Shown here piece by piece: positions 18,193 through 26,830 of a DNA stretch of 64,000 nt. Positions within the stretch are counted from its first letter, which is position 1, and the number at the start of each line of letters is the position of its first letter. Position numbers and translations under genes: made by a program. Source of the DNA: Alphaproteobacteria bacterium (GTDB lineage: Bacteria; Pseudomonadota; Alphaproteobacteria; Micropepsales; Micropepsaceae); contig JAFKEW010000041.1 in the NCBI GenBank assembly GCA_017308375.1, forward strand, positions 124,001-188,000. The letters are read 5' to 3'. The notes below the pieces were generated by a model. That model was not told where the DNA came from and searched no databases. It worked only from the letters and a program-made list of their open reading frames with translations.

Positions 18193-20097
18193 ATGAGGTG
18201 GGCCAGATGGGCCCTCGCCGCGGCTGCCGCGGCTACCCTTTCGCTTGGCGCCCTGTCATTTGCGCGGGCCGGCGCGCAGGCCGGCGATGACGGCTGGCCC
18301 GCTTATGGCGGCGATGCGGGGGGCCAACGGTTCTCCGCAGCCCGCCAGATCACACCCGCCAATGTCGCCAAGCTTGGGGTGGCATGGGAATTTTCCACCG
18401 GCGCGCTCAGCCGCCACAAGGCGGACATCAAACGCTCCGCGTTTGAGAACACGCCTATCCTGGCCGAGGGGCGGCTTTATCTTTGCTCACCGTTCGATGC
18501 GGTGTTCGCGCTCGACCCCGGCACGGGCAAAAAACTGTGGGCGTTCGATCCCAGGATCGATCCCGGCCTGCATTATCCCAACAGCTACAATTGCCGCGGT
18601 GTCGCCTATTGGCGCGACAGGGCGGGCCACGGGCGGATTTTTCTCGGCACCAATGACCGGCGGCTGATTGCGCTGGATGCGAAAACCGGCAAGCCGGTCA
18701 AAAGTTTCGGCAGGAACGGCACGGTGACATTCGATCCCGGCCGGTTGACCAGGCGGGCGGGCATGCAGATCACCTCCGCCCCCGTGGTGGCGCGCGGGGT
18801 GGTGGTGATCGGCTCCTCCATCGACGACAATCAACGGGTGGATGAGGTGCCGGGCACGGTGCGCGCTTTCGATGCGATGACCGGTGCGCCGAAATGGCAG
18901 TTCAATCCGCTTGCCGGTGCGCATGTGCGGGCCGGTGCGGCCAATGTCTGGGCGCCGATGAGCGTGGATGAAGCGCGCGGGCTTGTCTTCCTGCCCACCT
19001 CATCGGCCAGCCCGGATTTCTATGCCAGCAACCGGCCGGGCGATGACCGCAATGCCGACAGTGTGGTGGCACTCGACATCGAAAGCGGCAGACTGGTGTG
19101 GGCGTTCCAGACCGTGCATCATGATGTATGGGATTACGATATACCAGCGCAGCCGACGCTTGGTACTGTGACCTATAAGGGGCGCACCGTGGATGCGGTG
19201 CTGCAACCGACCAAGACCGGGCTTCTTTTCACCCTCGACCGCGAAACCGGAAAGCCGGTCATTCCCGTGGTGGAACGCAAGGTGCCGCAGGACGGTGCGC
19301 CGGGCGAGGAATTGTCACCGACGCAGCCATTCCCGGTTGCGCCGAAGCCGCTGACCCCGAACCGCATCAAGGCGGATGATGCCTTCGGCTTCACTTTCTG
19401 GGATCGCGGCCGCTGCCGCAACGCGATCAAAAATGCGCGTCATGACGGACTTTTCACCCCGCCAGGCGTCAAGGGCACCATCGTTTATCCCTTCACCGGC
19501 GGCGGCACCAATTGGGGTGGGCTTGCCTTCGATGCGCGTCACGACATCGCCTATGTGAATACCAGCAATGTGATGCATCTCGTCACGCTGATCCCGCAGC
19601 AGGATTTCATGCGTGCACGCGCGGCCGAACCGGATGTCGAGATTTCCCAGCAGAAGGGCGTGCGCTATGGCATGCGCCGCGCGGTTCTCACCTCACCGTT
19701 CGGGATTCCGTGCAATCCGCCGCCATGGGGTGAATTGCACGCGGTGGATATGAACAGCGGCAAGGTGTTGTGGTCCGTGCCGCTCGGCACCACCGAAGAC
19801 ATGGTGCCGTTCTCGCAATATTTTCTGGGCAATACGGGAACGCCCAATCTGGGCGGCCCGATCGTGACGGCGGGCGGCCTCGTCTTCATCGGGGCGGCGA
19901 TGGACGATTATCTGCGCGCCTTCGATGCCAAGACCGGCAAGGAATTGTGGAAGGGCCGCTTGCCCGCGGGCGGACAGGCGACGCCGATGACCTATGTCTG
20001 GAAGGGCCGCCAATATGTGGTGATCGCGGCTGGCGGGCACGAGAAGCTGGGCACCAGACGCGGCGACAAGATCGTTGCTTTCGCGCTGCCGCAATAA
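18193..20097 (+). CDS. PQQ-dependent periplasmic dehydrogenase (glucose dehydrogenase-like)
   Basis: This 634-residue quinoprotein dehydrogenase has a signal peptide (residues 1 to about 30) and then an eight-bladed propeller built of PQQ-type repeats, such as PILAEGRLYLCSPFDAVFAL and RLIALDAKTGKPV. The HHDVWDYDIPAQP segment is the catalytic region of this family. It lacks the five-helix N-terminal membrane domain of GCD and a C-terminal haem domain, so it should be a soluble periplasmic enzyme passing electrons to an unknown acceptor. The ATG at 18193 is preferred to a GTG three codons earlier. The substrate (sugar, quinate or alcohol) is not determined. Confidence 0.87.
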   Translation: MRWARWALAAAAAATLSLGALSFARAGAQAGDDGWPAYGGDAGGQRFSAARQITPANVAKLGVAWEFSTGALSRHKADIKRSAFENTPILAEGRLYLCSPFDAVFALDPGTGKKLWAFDPRIDPGLHYPNSYNCRGVAYWRDRAGHGRIFLGTNDRRLIALDAKTGKPVKSFGRNGTVTFDPGRLTRRAGMQITSAPVVARGVVVIGSSIDDNQRVDEVPGTVRAFDAMTGAPKWQFNPLAGAHVRAGAANVWAPMSVDEARGLVFLPTSSASPDFYASNRPGDDRNADSVVALDIESGRLVWAFQTVHHDVWDYDIPAQPTLGTVTYKGRTVDAVLQPTKTGLLFTLDRETGKPVIPVVERKVPQDGAPGEELSPTQPFPVAPKPLTPNRIKADDAFGFTFWDRGRCRNAIKNARHDGLFTPPGVKGTIVYPFTGGGTNWGGLAFDARHDIAYVNTSNVMHLVTLIPQQDFMRARAAEPDVEISQQKGVRYGMRRAVLTSPFGIPCNPPPWGELHAVDMNSGKVLWSVPLGTTEDMVPFSQYFLGNTGTPNLGGPIVTAGGLVFIGAAMDDYLRAFDAKTGKELWKGRLPAGGQATPMTYVWKGRQYVVIAAGGHEKLGTRRGDKIVAFALPQ

Positions 20098-20170
20098 AGC
20101 CGCGGCTTGAAATCGCCGAAGGCCGGGTATTCCATGAACCCGGTTGGCCGGTTCCGCAAAGGAGGAGGCG

Positions 20171-20551
20171 ATGGCCGCAAATCTCAAGCAGATGATGGAA
20201 ACCGCGAATGCCGCAGTGCCGAAAATCACCCCGGCCGAAGCAAAAACACTGATCGCAAAGGGCGGCACATTGATTCTCGATGTGCGGGACGGGCCCGAAG
20301 TGCAGGCCAGCGGCAAGGTGGCCGGTGCGGTCAACATATCGCGCGGCATGCTGGAATTCCGCGCCGACCCCGACTCCCCCTACCACGACAAGAGTTTCGC
20401 CAGGGACAAGACGATCATCGTCTATTGCGCCTCCGGCGGCCGCTCGGCGCTCAGCGGCAAGGTGCTGAAGGAAATGGGGTATCCCAACGTCTACAATATG
20501 GGCGCGTTCAAGGATTGGGCGGAATCGGGCGGCGCGGTGGAGAAGGGCTGA
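20171..20551 (+). CDS. Rhodanese-like domain protein
   Basis: This 126-residue single-domain rhodanese has its active-site Cys86 in the loop VYCASGGRS, where a persulfide would form during sulfur transfer. The LILDVRDGPEVQASGKVAGAV stretch is the family's N-terminal signature. The ATG at 20171 is chosen because GGAGGAGG immediately precedes it. No signal peptide is seen, so it is cytoplasmic. It lies 73 bp after the PQQ dehydrogenase and ends within a hairpin shared with the converging purB. Confidence 0.9.
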   Translation: MAANLKQMMETANAAVPKITPAEAKTLIAKGGTLILDVRDGPEVQASGKVAGAVNISRGMLEFRADPDSPYHDKSFARDKTIIVYCASGGRSALSGKVLKEMGYPNVYNMGAFKDWAESGGAVEKG

Positions 20552-20570
20552 AGCAGCATCGCTTCAGCCC
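20545..20570. terminator. Bidirectional hairpin between rhodanese gene and purB
   Basis: GGGCTGAAGC (20545-20554) pairs perfectly with GCTTCAGCCC (20561-20570) around a 6-nt loop, overlapping the rhodanese stop codon and ending 10 bp before the purB stop. There is no T run on either side, so it may block or protect transcripts rather than be a classical terminator. Confidence 0.5.
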
Positions 20571-20580
20571 TGACGATGCT

Positions 20581-21882
20581 CTAACCGAAGACCCGCTTGA
20601 AGATCGTATCGACGTGTTTCAGGTGATAGGAAAGGTCGAACAGCTTTTCGAGCTCGGCGGCCGGGACGGCGCGCGTCACCTCCCCATCGGCTTTCAACAG
20701 GTCGAGCAGCGCACCCTTGCCGTTCCACGCCGCCATCGCATTGCGTTGCACGAGGCGATAGGAATCCTCGCGGCTGACGCCGGCCTGCGTCAGTGCCAGC
20801 AGCACGCGCTGTGAATGGACGAGGCCGTGGGTGCGGTCGAGGTTTTCCTGCATCCGCGCCGGATACACGATCAGTTTCTCCACCACCGATGTGGCGCGCG
20901 CCAGCGCGAAGTCGAGCGTGATGGTGGCATCCGGCCCGATATAGCGTTCGACGGAGGAGTGCGAGATATCGCGCTCATGCCACAGCGCCACATCCTCCAG
21001 CGCCGGTGTCACGAAGGCACGCACCATGCGGGCCAGCCCGGTCAGGTTTTCGGTCAGCACCGGATTGCGCTTGTGCGGCATGGCCGATGAGCCCTTCTGG
21101 CCTTCGGAGAAATATTCCTCGGCCTCCAGCACTTCGGTGCGTTGCAGATGGCGGATCTCAGTCGCCAGCCGCTCGATCGAGGCCGCCACCACGCCAAGTG
21201 TGGCGAAGAAGGCGGCGTGGCGGTCGCGCGGGATCACCTGGCTCGACACCGGTTCGGATGTCAGGCCCAGTTTTGCCGCGACATGGCTTTCCACGCGCGG
21301 ATCGATATTGGCAAAGGTGCCGACCGCGCCGGATATCGCGCAGACCGAGATCTCTTCGCGCGCGGCCAGAAGGCGGGTGCGGGCGCGGGCGAATTCGGCA
21401 TAGAAGCCAGCCAGCTTGACGCCGAAGGTTGTCGGTTCGGCATGGATGCCGTGGCTGCGCCCGATGGTGGGCGTGTTCCTGTATTCAAACGCGCGTTTCT
21501 TCAGCCCGGCCAGCAACTGATCGACATCGCGGATCAGAATATCGGCAGCGCGCTGCAACTGGACCGACAGGCAGGTGTCCAGCACATCGGACGAGGTCAT
21601 GCCCTGATGCACGAAGCGCGCCTCGGGGCCGACGATTTCGGACAGATGGGTGAGGAAGGCGATAACGTCGTGCTTCACCTCGCGCTCGATCTCGTCGATG
21701 CGGGCGACGCTGAATTCGGCCCGGCTGCCCATGGCCCAGACTTTTTCCGCTGCCTCTTTCGGGATCACGCCAAGGTCTGCCAGCGCATCGGCGGCATGGG
21801 CCTCGATCTCGAACCAGATGCGGAATTTGGTTTCGGGCGACCAGATCGCCACCATGTCAGGCCGTGCGTAACGCGGAATCAT
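20581..21882 (-). CDS. purB: Adenylosuccinate lyase
   Basis: This 433-residue adenylosuccinate lyase acts twice in purine synthesis, splitting SAICAR and adenylosuccinate to release fumarate. The fumarase/aspartase-superfamily signature [11 protein letters not shown] is present, as are [13 protein letters not shown] and the [16 protein letters not shown] block (here [12 protein letters not shown]). The start [10 protein letters not shown] at 21882 is the family's normal N-terminus; the frame extends a few codons into gabD. It begins only 4 bp after the gabD stop, so the two are probably co-transcribed. Confidence 0.97.
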   Translation of the reverse strand: MIPRYARPDMVAIWSPETKFRIWFEIEAHAADALADLGVIPKEAAEKVWAMGSRAEFSVARIDEIEREVKHDVIAFLTHLSEIVGPEARFVHQGMTSSDVLDTCLSVQLQRAADILIRDVDQLLAGLKKRAFEYRNTPTIGRSHGIHAEPTTFGVKLAGFYAEFARARTRLLAAREEISVCAISGAVGTFANIDPRVESHVAAKLGLTSEPVSSQVIPRDRHAAFFATLGVVAASIERLATEIRHLQRTEVLEAEEYFSEGQKGSSAMPHKRNPVLTENLTGLARMVRAFVTPALEDVALWHERDISHSSVERYIGPDATITLDFALARATSVVEKLIVYPARMQENLDRTHGLVHSQRVLLALTQAGVSREDSYRLVQRNAMAAWNGKGALLDLLKADGEVTRAVPAAELEKLFDLSYHLKHVDTIFKRVFG

Positions 21883-21886
21883 TCGG

Positions 21887-23350
21887 TTATTTTCCCAATC
21901 CACCAAGAGCCAGATATTTGATCTCGACGAAATCGTCGATGCCGTATTTGGAGCCTTCGCGGCCGATACCGGATTCTTTCACACCGCCGAAGGGCGCCAC
22001 TTCTGTCGAGATGATGCCTTCGTTGATGCCGACTATGCCGTAGTCCAGCGCCTCCGCCACGCGCCAGACACGGCCGAGGTCGCGGGCGTAGAAATAGGCG
22101 GCAAGGCCATATTCGGTATCGTTGGCAAGGCGGATTGCGTCCGTTTCATCCTTGAAACGGAACAGGGTTGCGACCGGGCCGAAGATTTCTTCTTTTGCGA
22201 ACGCCATATCGCTGGTGACGCCAGTGAGGATGGTGGGCTCGAAATAAGTGCCGCCGAGCGCATGGCGCTTTCCGCCCAGTGCGATTTTCGCGCCCTTGGC
22301 CACGCCATCGGCGATCAGCGATTCCACCTTTTCCACCGCGGCGATATTGATCAGCGGGCCCTGCACCACGCCATCATCCATGCCGTTGCCCACTTTCATC
22401 TGTGCCACGCGCGCTTTCAGCTTTTCGGCAAAGGCGTCATAGACCTTGTCCTGCACCAGGAAGCGGTTGGCGCAGACGCAGGTCTGACCCATGTTGCGGT
22501 ATTTGGAGGCGAGCGCACCTTCCACCGCGGCATCCAGATCGGCATCGTCGAACACGATGAAGGGCGCGTTGCCGCCCAGTTCGAGCGAGACTTTCTTCAC
22601 CGTGCTGGTGCATTGCGCCATCAGTTTCTTGCCGATTTCGGTGGAGCCGGTGAAGGAGAATTTGGCGACCTTCGGACTCTGCGTCAGTTCGATGCCAACC
22701 TTCGAGGCCTGTTTCGAGGTGATGACGTTGAAGACGCCTTTCGGAATGCCGGCGCGATGGGCCAGCTCAGCCAGCGCCGTGGCCGAAAGCGGTGTCTCGG
22801 CGGCCGGCTTGACGACGAAGGTGCACCCGGCGGCGAGCGCGGGCGCGCATTTGCGCGTGATCATCGCGTTGGGGAAATTCCACGGCGTGATCGCGGCCAC
22901 CACACCGATCGGCTGTTTCAGCACGATGATGCGGCGGTTCGCCTGATTGGTGGGGATGACATCGCCGTAAATGCGTTTGCCCTCTTCCGCGAACCACTCG
23001 ATGAAGGCGGCGCCATAGGCGACCTCGCCACGGGTCTCGGCCAGCGGCTTGCCCTGTTCGGCGGTCATGATCCGCGCCAGATCTTCCTGATTGGCGAGAA
23101 TCAGATCGAACCATTTGCGCAGCAGTTGTGCGCGATCCTTTGCCGTTCTGGCACGCCAGCCGGGCAGGGCGTCATGGGCGGCATCGATCGCCGCGCGGGT
23201 TTCGGCTTCGGCGCAATTGGCGGCCTCGGCCAGAACCGCGCCGGTGGCAGGATTGGTGACGGCGAAGCGCGCGTTTTCGCGGGCCGCGATCCACGCGCCG
23301 TTCACATAGGAATCGGCACGCAGCAGGGTCTTGTCGGTCAGGGTCAGCAT
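21887..23350 (-). CDS. gabD: NAD(P)-dependent succinate-semialdehyde dehydrogenase
   Basis: This 487-residue aldehyde dehydrogenase of the succinate-semialdehyde (GabD) type oxidises succinic semialdehyde to succinate, the last step of GABA use. The catalytic Glu lies in LELGGNAPFIVFDDAD and the catalytic Cys in GQTCVCANRF, both matching the GabD subgroup closely. AITPWNFPNAMITRK and FTGSTEIGKKLMAQ are the cofactor-binding stretches. Length is standard. No aminotransferase (gabT) neighbour is seen. It is followed at 4 bp by purB. Confidence 0.9.
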   Translation of the reverse strand: MLTLTDKTLLRADSYVNGAWIAARENARFAVTNPATGAVLAEAANCAEAETRAAIDAAHDALPGWRARTAKDRAQLLRKWFDLILANQEDLARIMTAEQGKPLAETRGEVAYGAAFIEWFAEEGKRIYGDVIPTNQANRRIIVLKQPIGVVAAITPWNFPNAMITRKCAPALAAGCTFVVKPAAETPLSATALAELAHRAGIPKGVFNVITSKQASKVGIELTQSPKVAKFSFTGSTEIGKKLMAQCTSTVKKVSLELGGNAPFIVFDDADLDAAVEGALASKYRNMGQTCVCANRFLVQDKVYDAFAEKLKARVAQMKVGNGMDDGVVQGPLINIAAVEKVESLIADGVAKGAKIALGGKRHALGGTYFEPTILTGVTSDMAFAKEEIFGPVATLFRFKDETDAIRLANDTEYGLAAYFYARDLGRVWRVAEALDYGIVGINEGIISTEVAPFGGVKESGIGREGSKYGIDDFVEIKYLALGGLGK

Positions 23351-23546
23351 GGCGGTCTTTTAGCCTCAGGCCGCGCACTTGTCATTCCCGCCCTCTGTCG
23401 TTCCGCGCCGGTCATTCCACGCCGGGCGCGGCTTGCCTTGACGGCGGCAAACCGCAATCCTGCCGCGACACGGCCCGGCAGGTCTGCCGGATGCCGCCCC
23501 TTATACAGGCCTGGCGCGGTTCCACCGCAAAGGGAGAGAGGAGATC

Positions 23547-24881
23547 ATGCCGGACGGCGATGGCAGTTGGGTTGCCGATCTGATCGGAATCGCACTGGTT
23601 CTCGTTCTTGTAGCCGCGAACGGCTTCTTCGTTGCAGCAGAATTTTCCCTTGTCGCGGTGCGCCGCAGCCGCGTTGCCGAACTTGTCGCGGCGGGCCGCA
23701 CCAATGCCACCGCCCTTCAGCGCGCGGTGGACAATCTGGATGCCAATCTGGCCGCGACGCAGCTTGGCATCACCATTTCCTCGCTCGCGCTGGGCTGGAT
23801 CGGCGAACCGGCCCTCGCCCATCTGATTGCACCGCTGCTGGGTTTCCTGCCGCAGGTTGCGGCCACCATCGGTGCGCACACCATCGCGGTGGCGATCGCC
23901 TTCATCATCATCACCACGCTGCACATCGTGCTGGGCGAACTGGCGCCCAAGAGCCTTGCGCTGCAGCGGAGCGAGGACACGGCCCTTTGGGTGGTGCGCC
24001 CGCTGGGTGCGTTCCGGTTTCTGCTGCGCCCGGCGATTGCGGCGCTGAACGGCCTCGGCAATCGTGTGCTGCGGCTGTTCGGATTGCATTCGGGCGCGGG
24101 CGAAGGGGTGTTGCATTCGCCGGACGAACTGAAATTCCTGGTGCAGGAAAGCCGGGAGGCCGGTCTGTTGCAGGCGGAGCAGCAGGATGCGGTGGTGCGC
24201 ATCCTGAACATCGGCGACCGGCGCATCAGCGATATCATGACCCCGCGCACCGAGATTGAATGGATCGATGCCGATGACGGGCGCGCGGAGATGCTGGAGG
24301 CCGTGCGCGCCTGCCGCCACGAACAGATGCTGATCGGACACGGCAGCGTCGATGAATTTCTCGGCATCGTGCTCAAGAAAGATCTGCTGGCCCAGGTGTT
24401 GAGCGGCAAGCCCGCCGATCCGCTGGCGGCGGTGCGCGAACCGTTGATGGTGCATGAGGCGAGTTCGATCTTCCGCGTGCTGGAGATGTTTCGCAAAACG
24501 CCGGTGCGGATCGCGGTCATCGTCGATGAATATGGCAGCATCGAAGGCATCGCGACGCAGACTGATCTGCTGGAAGCGATGGCGGGCGAATTGCCGGAAA
24601 CCGAGGGGGAGGAGCCTTCGGTGATCGCGCGCGAGGATGGCTCGCTGCTGATCGAAGGTCTGATGCCGGCCTATGAAGCGTTCGACCGGCTGGGGCTTTC
24701 TTCGCACCCGGCGGGTGGAAATTTTCACACCATTGCGGGGTTCGCGCTGTCCCGGCTCGGCCATCTGCCGGTGGCGGGCGAGAGCTTCACCTATGACAAT
24801 TGGCGCTTCGAGATCTTGGATATGGATGGCCGCCGGATCGACAAGATCCTGGCCCAGCCCCTGCCGCCGGAAGATTTCTGA
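23547..24881 (+). CDS. CNNM/CorC-HlyC family membrane protein (DUF21 and CBS domains)
   Basis: This 444-residue protein has the CNNM layout. A DUF21 transmembrane domain covers residues ~10-200 (three to four hydrophobic helices, with VAANGFFVAAEFSLVAVRRSR at the start). A pair of CBS domains follows at ~215-335 (MTPRTEIEWID and IAVIVDEYGSIEGI), then a C-terminal CorC_HlyC domain (PEDF end). Homologues act in Mg2+/Co2+ export or related ion homeostasis; the hemolysin label in databases is historical. GGGAGAGAGGAG precedes the ATG. It is the last intact chromosomal gene before the ICE. Confidence 0.9.
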   Translation: MPDGDGSWVADLIGIALVLVLVAANGFFVAAEFSLVAVRRSRVAELVAAGRTNATALQRAVDNLDANLAATQLGITISSLALGWIGEPALAHLIAPLLGFLPQVAATIGAHTIAVAIAFIIITTLHIVLGELAPKSLALQRSEDTALWVVRPLGAFRFLLRPAIAALNGLGNRVLRLFGLHSGAGEGVLHSPDELKFLVQESREAGLLQAEQQDAVVRILNIGDRRISDIMTPRTEIEWIDADDGRAEMLEAVRACRHEQMLIGHGSVDEFLGIVLKKDLLAQVLSGKPADPLAAVREPLMVHEASSIFRVLEMFRKTPVRIAVIVDEYGSIEGIATQTDLLEAMAGELPETEGEEPSVIAREDGSLLIEGLMPAYEAFDRLGLSSHPAGGNFHTIAGFALSRLGHLPVAGESFTYDNWRFEILDMDGRRIDKILAQPLPPEDF

Positions 24882-24924
24882 GCGCAATCGGAAAAGTGTG
24901 AAGCGGTTTTCCGATAAATTGCGC
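24882..24924. repeat. Rhizobiales-type intergenic palindromic repeat
   Basis: Nested inverted arms GCGCAAT/ATTGCGC and CGGAAAA/TTTTCCG surround GTGTGAAGCGG, starting right after the CNNM gene stop. The AGTGTGAAGCGGTTTTCCG core followed by an AAAACAAGGAGGTAGAGCG tail is, to my knowledge, dispersed in many copies through Rhizobiales-like genomes. It may also serve as the 3' hairpin of the upstream gene. Confidence 0.6.
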
Positions 24925-25031
24925 GACAAAACAAGGAGGTAGAGCGAAACTGCGATTCCAGTGAATCCGTTTTTGCTCTGAGCGCCCGAGGAATTTCTGA
25001 GCGCGTATGAAATTGAAAATCCGCCACGTCC

Positions 25032-25154
25032 TGTCATGGCCCGCAAATGCGGGCCATCCAGGTGATGTCAGCGGCGTTCGCGCAGGATGGATAGAGATAG
25101 TCCTGCTATAGCGTGAGCGACGTCATCTGGGCGGCCCGGAGTCCCGGGCCGTGA
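25032..25154. repeat. Composite inverted-repeat element before radC
   Basis: Two short hairpins (ATGGCCCGC/GCGGGCCAT at 25036-25057 and GGCCCGG/CCGGGCC at 25133-25150) are themselves arranged as an imperfect inverted pair. GTCATGGCCCG at the left answers CGGGCCGTGAC at the right. This looks like a small dispersed non-coding repeat. The stretch 24882-25214 otherwise contains no gene that I can support. Confidence 0.5.
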
Positions 25155-25214
25155 CAATGATGGCTGGTGGGGCGTGACAGCTTAAGGGGCCGGCTGTTCC
25201 GTGCGGTCCGCGGC

Positions 25215-25379
25215 TTACAGAAGTCCCATCGCCTTGAAGCTGACATGGCCTTTGCGGCCGATCACCAGATGATCGTGCAGTGCGATTTTCAGGGCCTTGG
25301 CGGCGTTTGCGATTTCGCGTGTCATCGCGATGTCGGCCTGGCTGGGTGTCGGATCGCCGGAAGGATGGTTGTGCAGCAG
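25215..25379 (-). pseudogene. radC: 3' remnant of radC (JAB-type DNA repair family protein)
   Basis: The minus strand encodes the last 54 residues of RadC, beginning [13 protein letters not shown] (the His-rich metal site of the JAB/MPN domain) and ending [10 protein letters not shown] before a stop at 25215. Upstream of the first Leu the reading frame (…LRILQR) no longer resembles RadC. Roughly three quarters of the gene is missing. The break at about 25,380 coincides with the start of ICE sequence, so the mobile element most likely inserted here and moved the 5' part beyond the right edge. Only the C-terminal end of the protein could be made, and it lacks a start. Confidence 0.85.
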
Positions 25380-25482
25380 GCGTTGCAGTATTCTAAGCCG
25401 TTGGTTCTTATATAATAAATGGAGTTCTGACGAAGACTGGTGCCGGAGACTGGGGGCGGTTGATCATGCCCGAACGTGACCA

Positions 25483-25713
25483 TCACGCCTGATCACCCCT
25501 GCGCTCGCCGAGTTCCTTGGAGGGACGGCACTGCACCTTATTCTTTTCATCCCACGCATCAAGCTCGTCGAGGGGATAGAGCACGGCTTTGCCAATTTTG
25601 ACGAAGGACGGGCCGCGACGCATCGCGCGCCAATTTCGAAGGGTTCCAACCGAGATACCGCCCCGGTAGCGCTCAGCCACCTCGTCAGGCGTAAGGAATT
25701 TGCTATCTGGCAC
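25483..25713 (-). CDS. AlpA/excisionase-type helix-turn-helix protein
   Basis: This 76-residue protein has a winged helix-turn-helix of the AlpA/MerR-like excisionase type. FLTPDEVAERY is the first helix, GISVGTLRNWRAMRRGPSFV the recognition region, and KAVLYPLDELDAWD the wing. Such proteins act as excision factors or regulators of mobile elements. The GTG at 25713 is preceded by AAGGAGG at five bases, which decides the start over a TTG nine codons earlier. It lies about 100 bp inside the ICE end at radC, the usual place for a recombination directionality factor. Confidence 0.72.
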   Translation of the reverse strand: MPDSKFLTPDEVAERYRGGISVGTLRNWRAMRRGPSFVKIGKAVLYPLDELDAWDEKNKVQCRPSKELGERRGDQA

Positions 25714-26116
25714 CACCGCCTCCTTTGGCAGCACGACCAAGGCCGTGTCGCCGCGTGTTGAGTTGATCGTCGCGGTAGTCTGTAGAGGATCGCTTCGGGC
25801 TTATGTTTAAGCGCCCGGACCGATGCCTCACGCTTCCGCACCGACATACATGCTGCGCCATTCACCGCCGCGAAAGACGTTCCAGGCATTTGTCGAAGAA
25901 ACGGATAGCATAGAGGCCACATAGGCGGGGTTGGCTCCGCTGCCTTTCGTTGACGGCGCTGGGTTGCCGGGCGGGTGCTGCGCCACAGGCATGTGGCGAT
26001 GTCGGTTGCGAGTTTGTGGGGGTTGTCCAAACGAGGAAAGACACGAACCCCCTCGAAATCCGGTTCCGAAAGGGAGTGCCGCGACGCCATCGATGTTTTG
26101 GACGAAGGCTCTGGCG
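25714..26116. other. 403 bp without a recognisable gene
   Basis: Several frames are open here on both strands, but none has a recognisable motif, a convincing ribosome site or protein-like composition. The minus frame ending NAWNFRGG-like near 25,830 is Pro/Ser-rich and I do not trust it. This may be decayed ICE backbone or the regulatory region of the excisionase-like gene. Confidence 0.4.
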
Positions 26117-26554
26117 TTACGCTTCGGCGTGTACCGAGACTGATACGGGCTGACGCGGCGCGATTTCGTCAAGTGTGATTTCGCCAAAGCGTTTAGCAAA
26201 CAAAGCTTCGGCTTGGGCCATGGTGTCCGCCATGATCGCGTTCACGTTCTTCTCTACCAAGCAGTCGGTATGCTGGCTGCGATTACCAATGGCAAAAAAG
26301 TTTGGGCGCCCGAGCGCTTCGTAGACGGCTAGAAGCGAGATCTGGCGTAACGGGCGGGCGAGTTGCCATCCTCCGCCATGTCCCTTGCCTGAGCGGACAA
26401 AGCCCGCGTCGCGCAAGCCTGCCATAGTGCGCCTAAAGACCGCCGGATTGGTCCCCATGCTTCGTGCTAAAACTTCGGACGTGAGCGGCTCGTCGACTTG
26501 ATCCATGTGCAGTAGGACATGGAGAACGTCAGAAAGGCGAGTGTCCCTGTTCAT
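26117..26554 (-). CDS. Rrf2 family transcriptional regulator (single cysteine)
   Basis: This 145-residue Rrf2-type regulator has a winged helix-turn-helix in residues 1-70 (LTSEVLARSMGTNPAVFRRTMAGL, then the basic KGHGGGWQLARP wing) and a long dimerisation helix. IscR and NsrR use three cysteines to hold an iron-sulfur cluster; this protein has only Cys98 (in HTDCLVEKN), so it probably senses a thiol, disulfide or electrophile directly. It is divergent from the FAD enzyme/methyltransferase operon, whose promoter carries a perfect palindrome. I infer autoregulation and control of that operon. Confidence 0.86.
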   Translation of the reverse strand: MNRDTRLSDVLHVLLHMDQVDEPLTSEVLARSMGTNPAVFRRTMAGLRDAGFVRSGKGHGGGWQLARPLRQISLLAVYEALGRPNFFAIGNRSQHTDCLVEKNVNAIMADTMAQAEALFAKRFGEITLDEIAPRQPVSVSVHAEA

Positions 26555-26610
26555 CCTGTACCTTCAGTTCGGCAATGTTTGGCTTTAGCCGAATTAGCCA
26601 CTCGTCGCCG

Positions 26611-26649
26611 TTGACACGATCCACGCTCATACGTATCTTTGAAAGATAC
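26611..26649 (+). promoter_or_regulatory. Promoter with palindromic operator of the Rrf2-controlled operon
   Basis: TTGACA (26611-26616) and TATCTT (26634-26639) are 17 bp apart, facing the flavoprotein operon. The -10 lies inside the perfect palindrome GTATCTTT-G-AAAGATAC (26633-26649). A dimeric regulator bound there would cover the -10 box. The nearest regulator gene is the divergent Rrf2. Confidence 0.65.
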
Positions 26650-26701
26650 ATGAGTCGCATTTCGTTATGTAGCTCGATCTGTTACATGCCTTGGAGGCAG
26701 G

Positions 26702-26830
26702 ATGTCCACCCCTCTCTACAGCGTCTTCGCCACGGTTAACGTTGCCTTGATGGACCGAATGACTGTGGCCGACCGGGATCTGATCAGGTTCACCCCGTCG
26801 TCCTCGCGGGAGACTTATGATGCGATATGA
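26702..26830 (+). CDS. Candidate 42-residue leader or small protein
   Basis: An ATG at 26702 with a very good ribosome site (GGAGG, five bases away) opens a 42-codon frame (MSTPLYSVFATVNVALM...) downstream of the Rrf2-controlled promoter. Its stop lies 11 bp beyond the start of the FAD enzyme gene, so the two frames overlap and could be translationally coupled. I recognise no family. It could be a genuine small protein, a leader peptide for coupling, or chance; the ribosome site is better than that of the downstream gene. Confidence 0.4.
   Translation: MSTPLYSVFATVNVALMDRMTVADRDLIRFTPSSSRETYDAI

Noticed and set aside
22262..24259. 665-codon plus-strand frame across gabD and the CNNM gene
   Set aside because: The first part is antisense to gabD and the second is out of frame with a clear membrane protein. 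Its Arg/Ala-rich text is typical of shadow frames.
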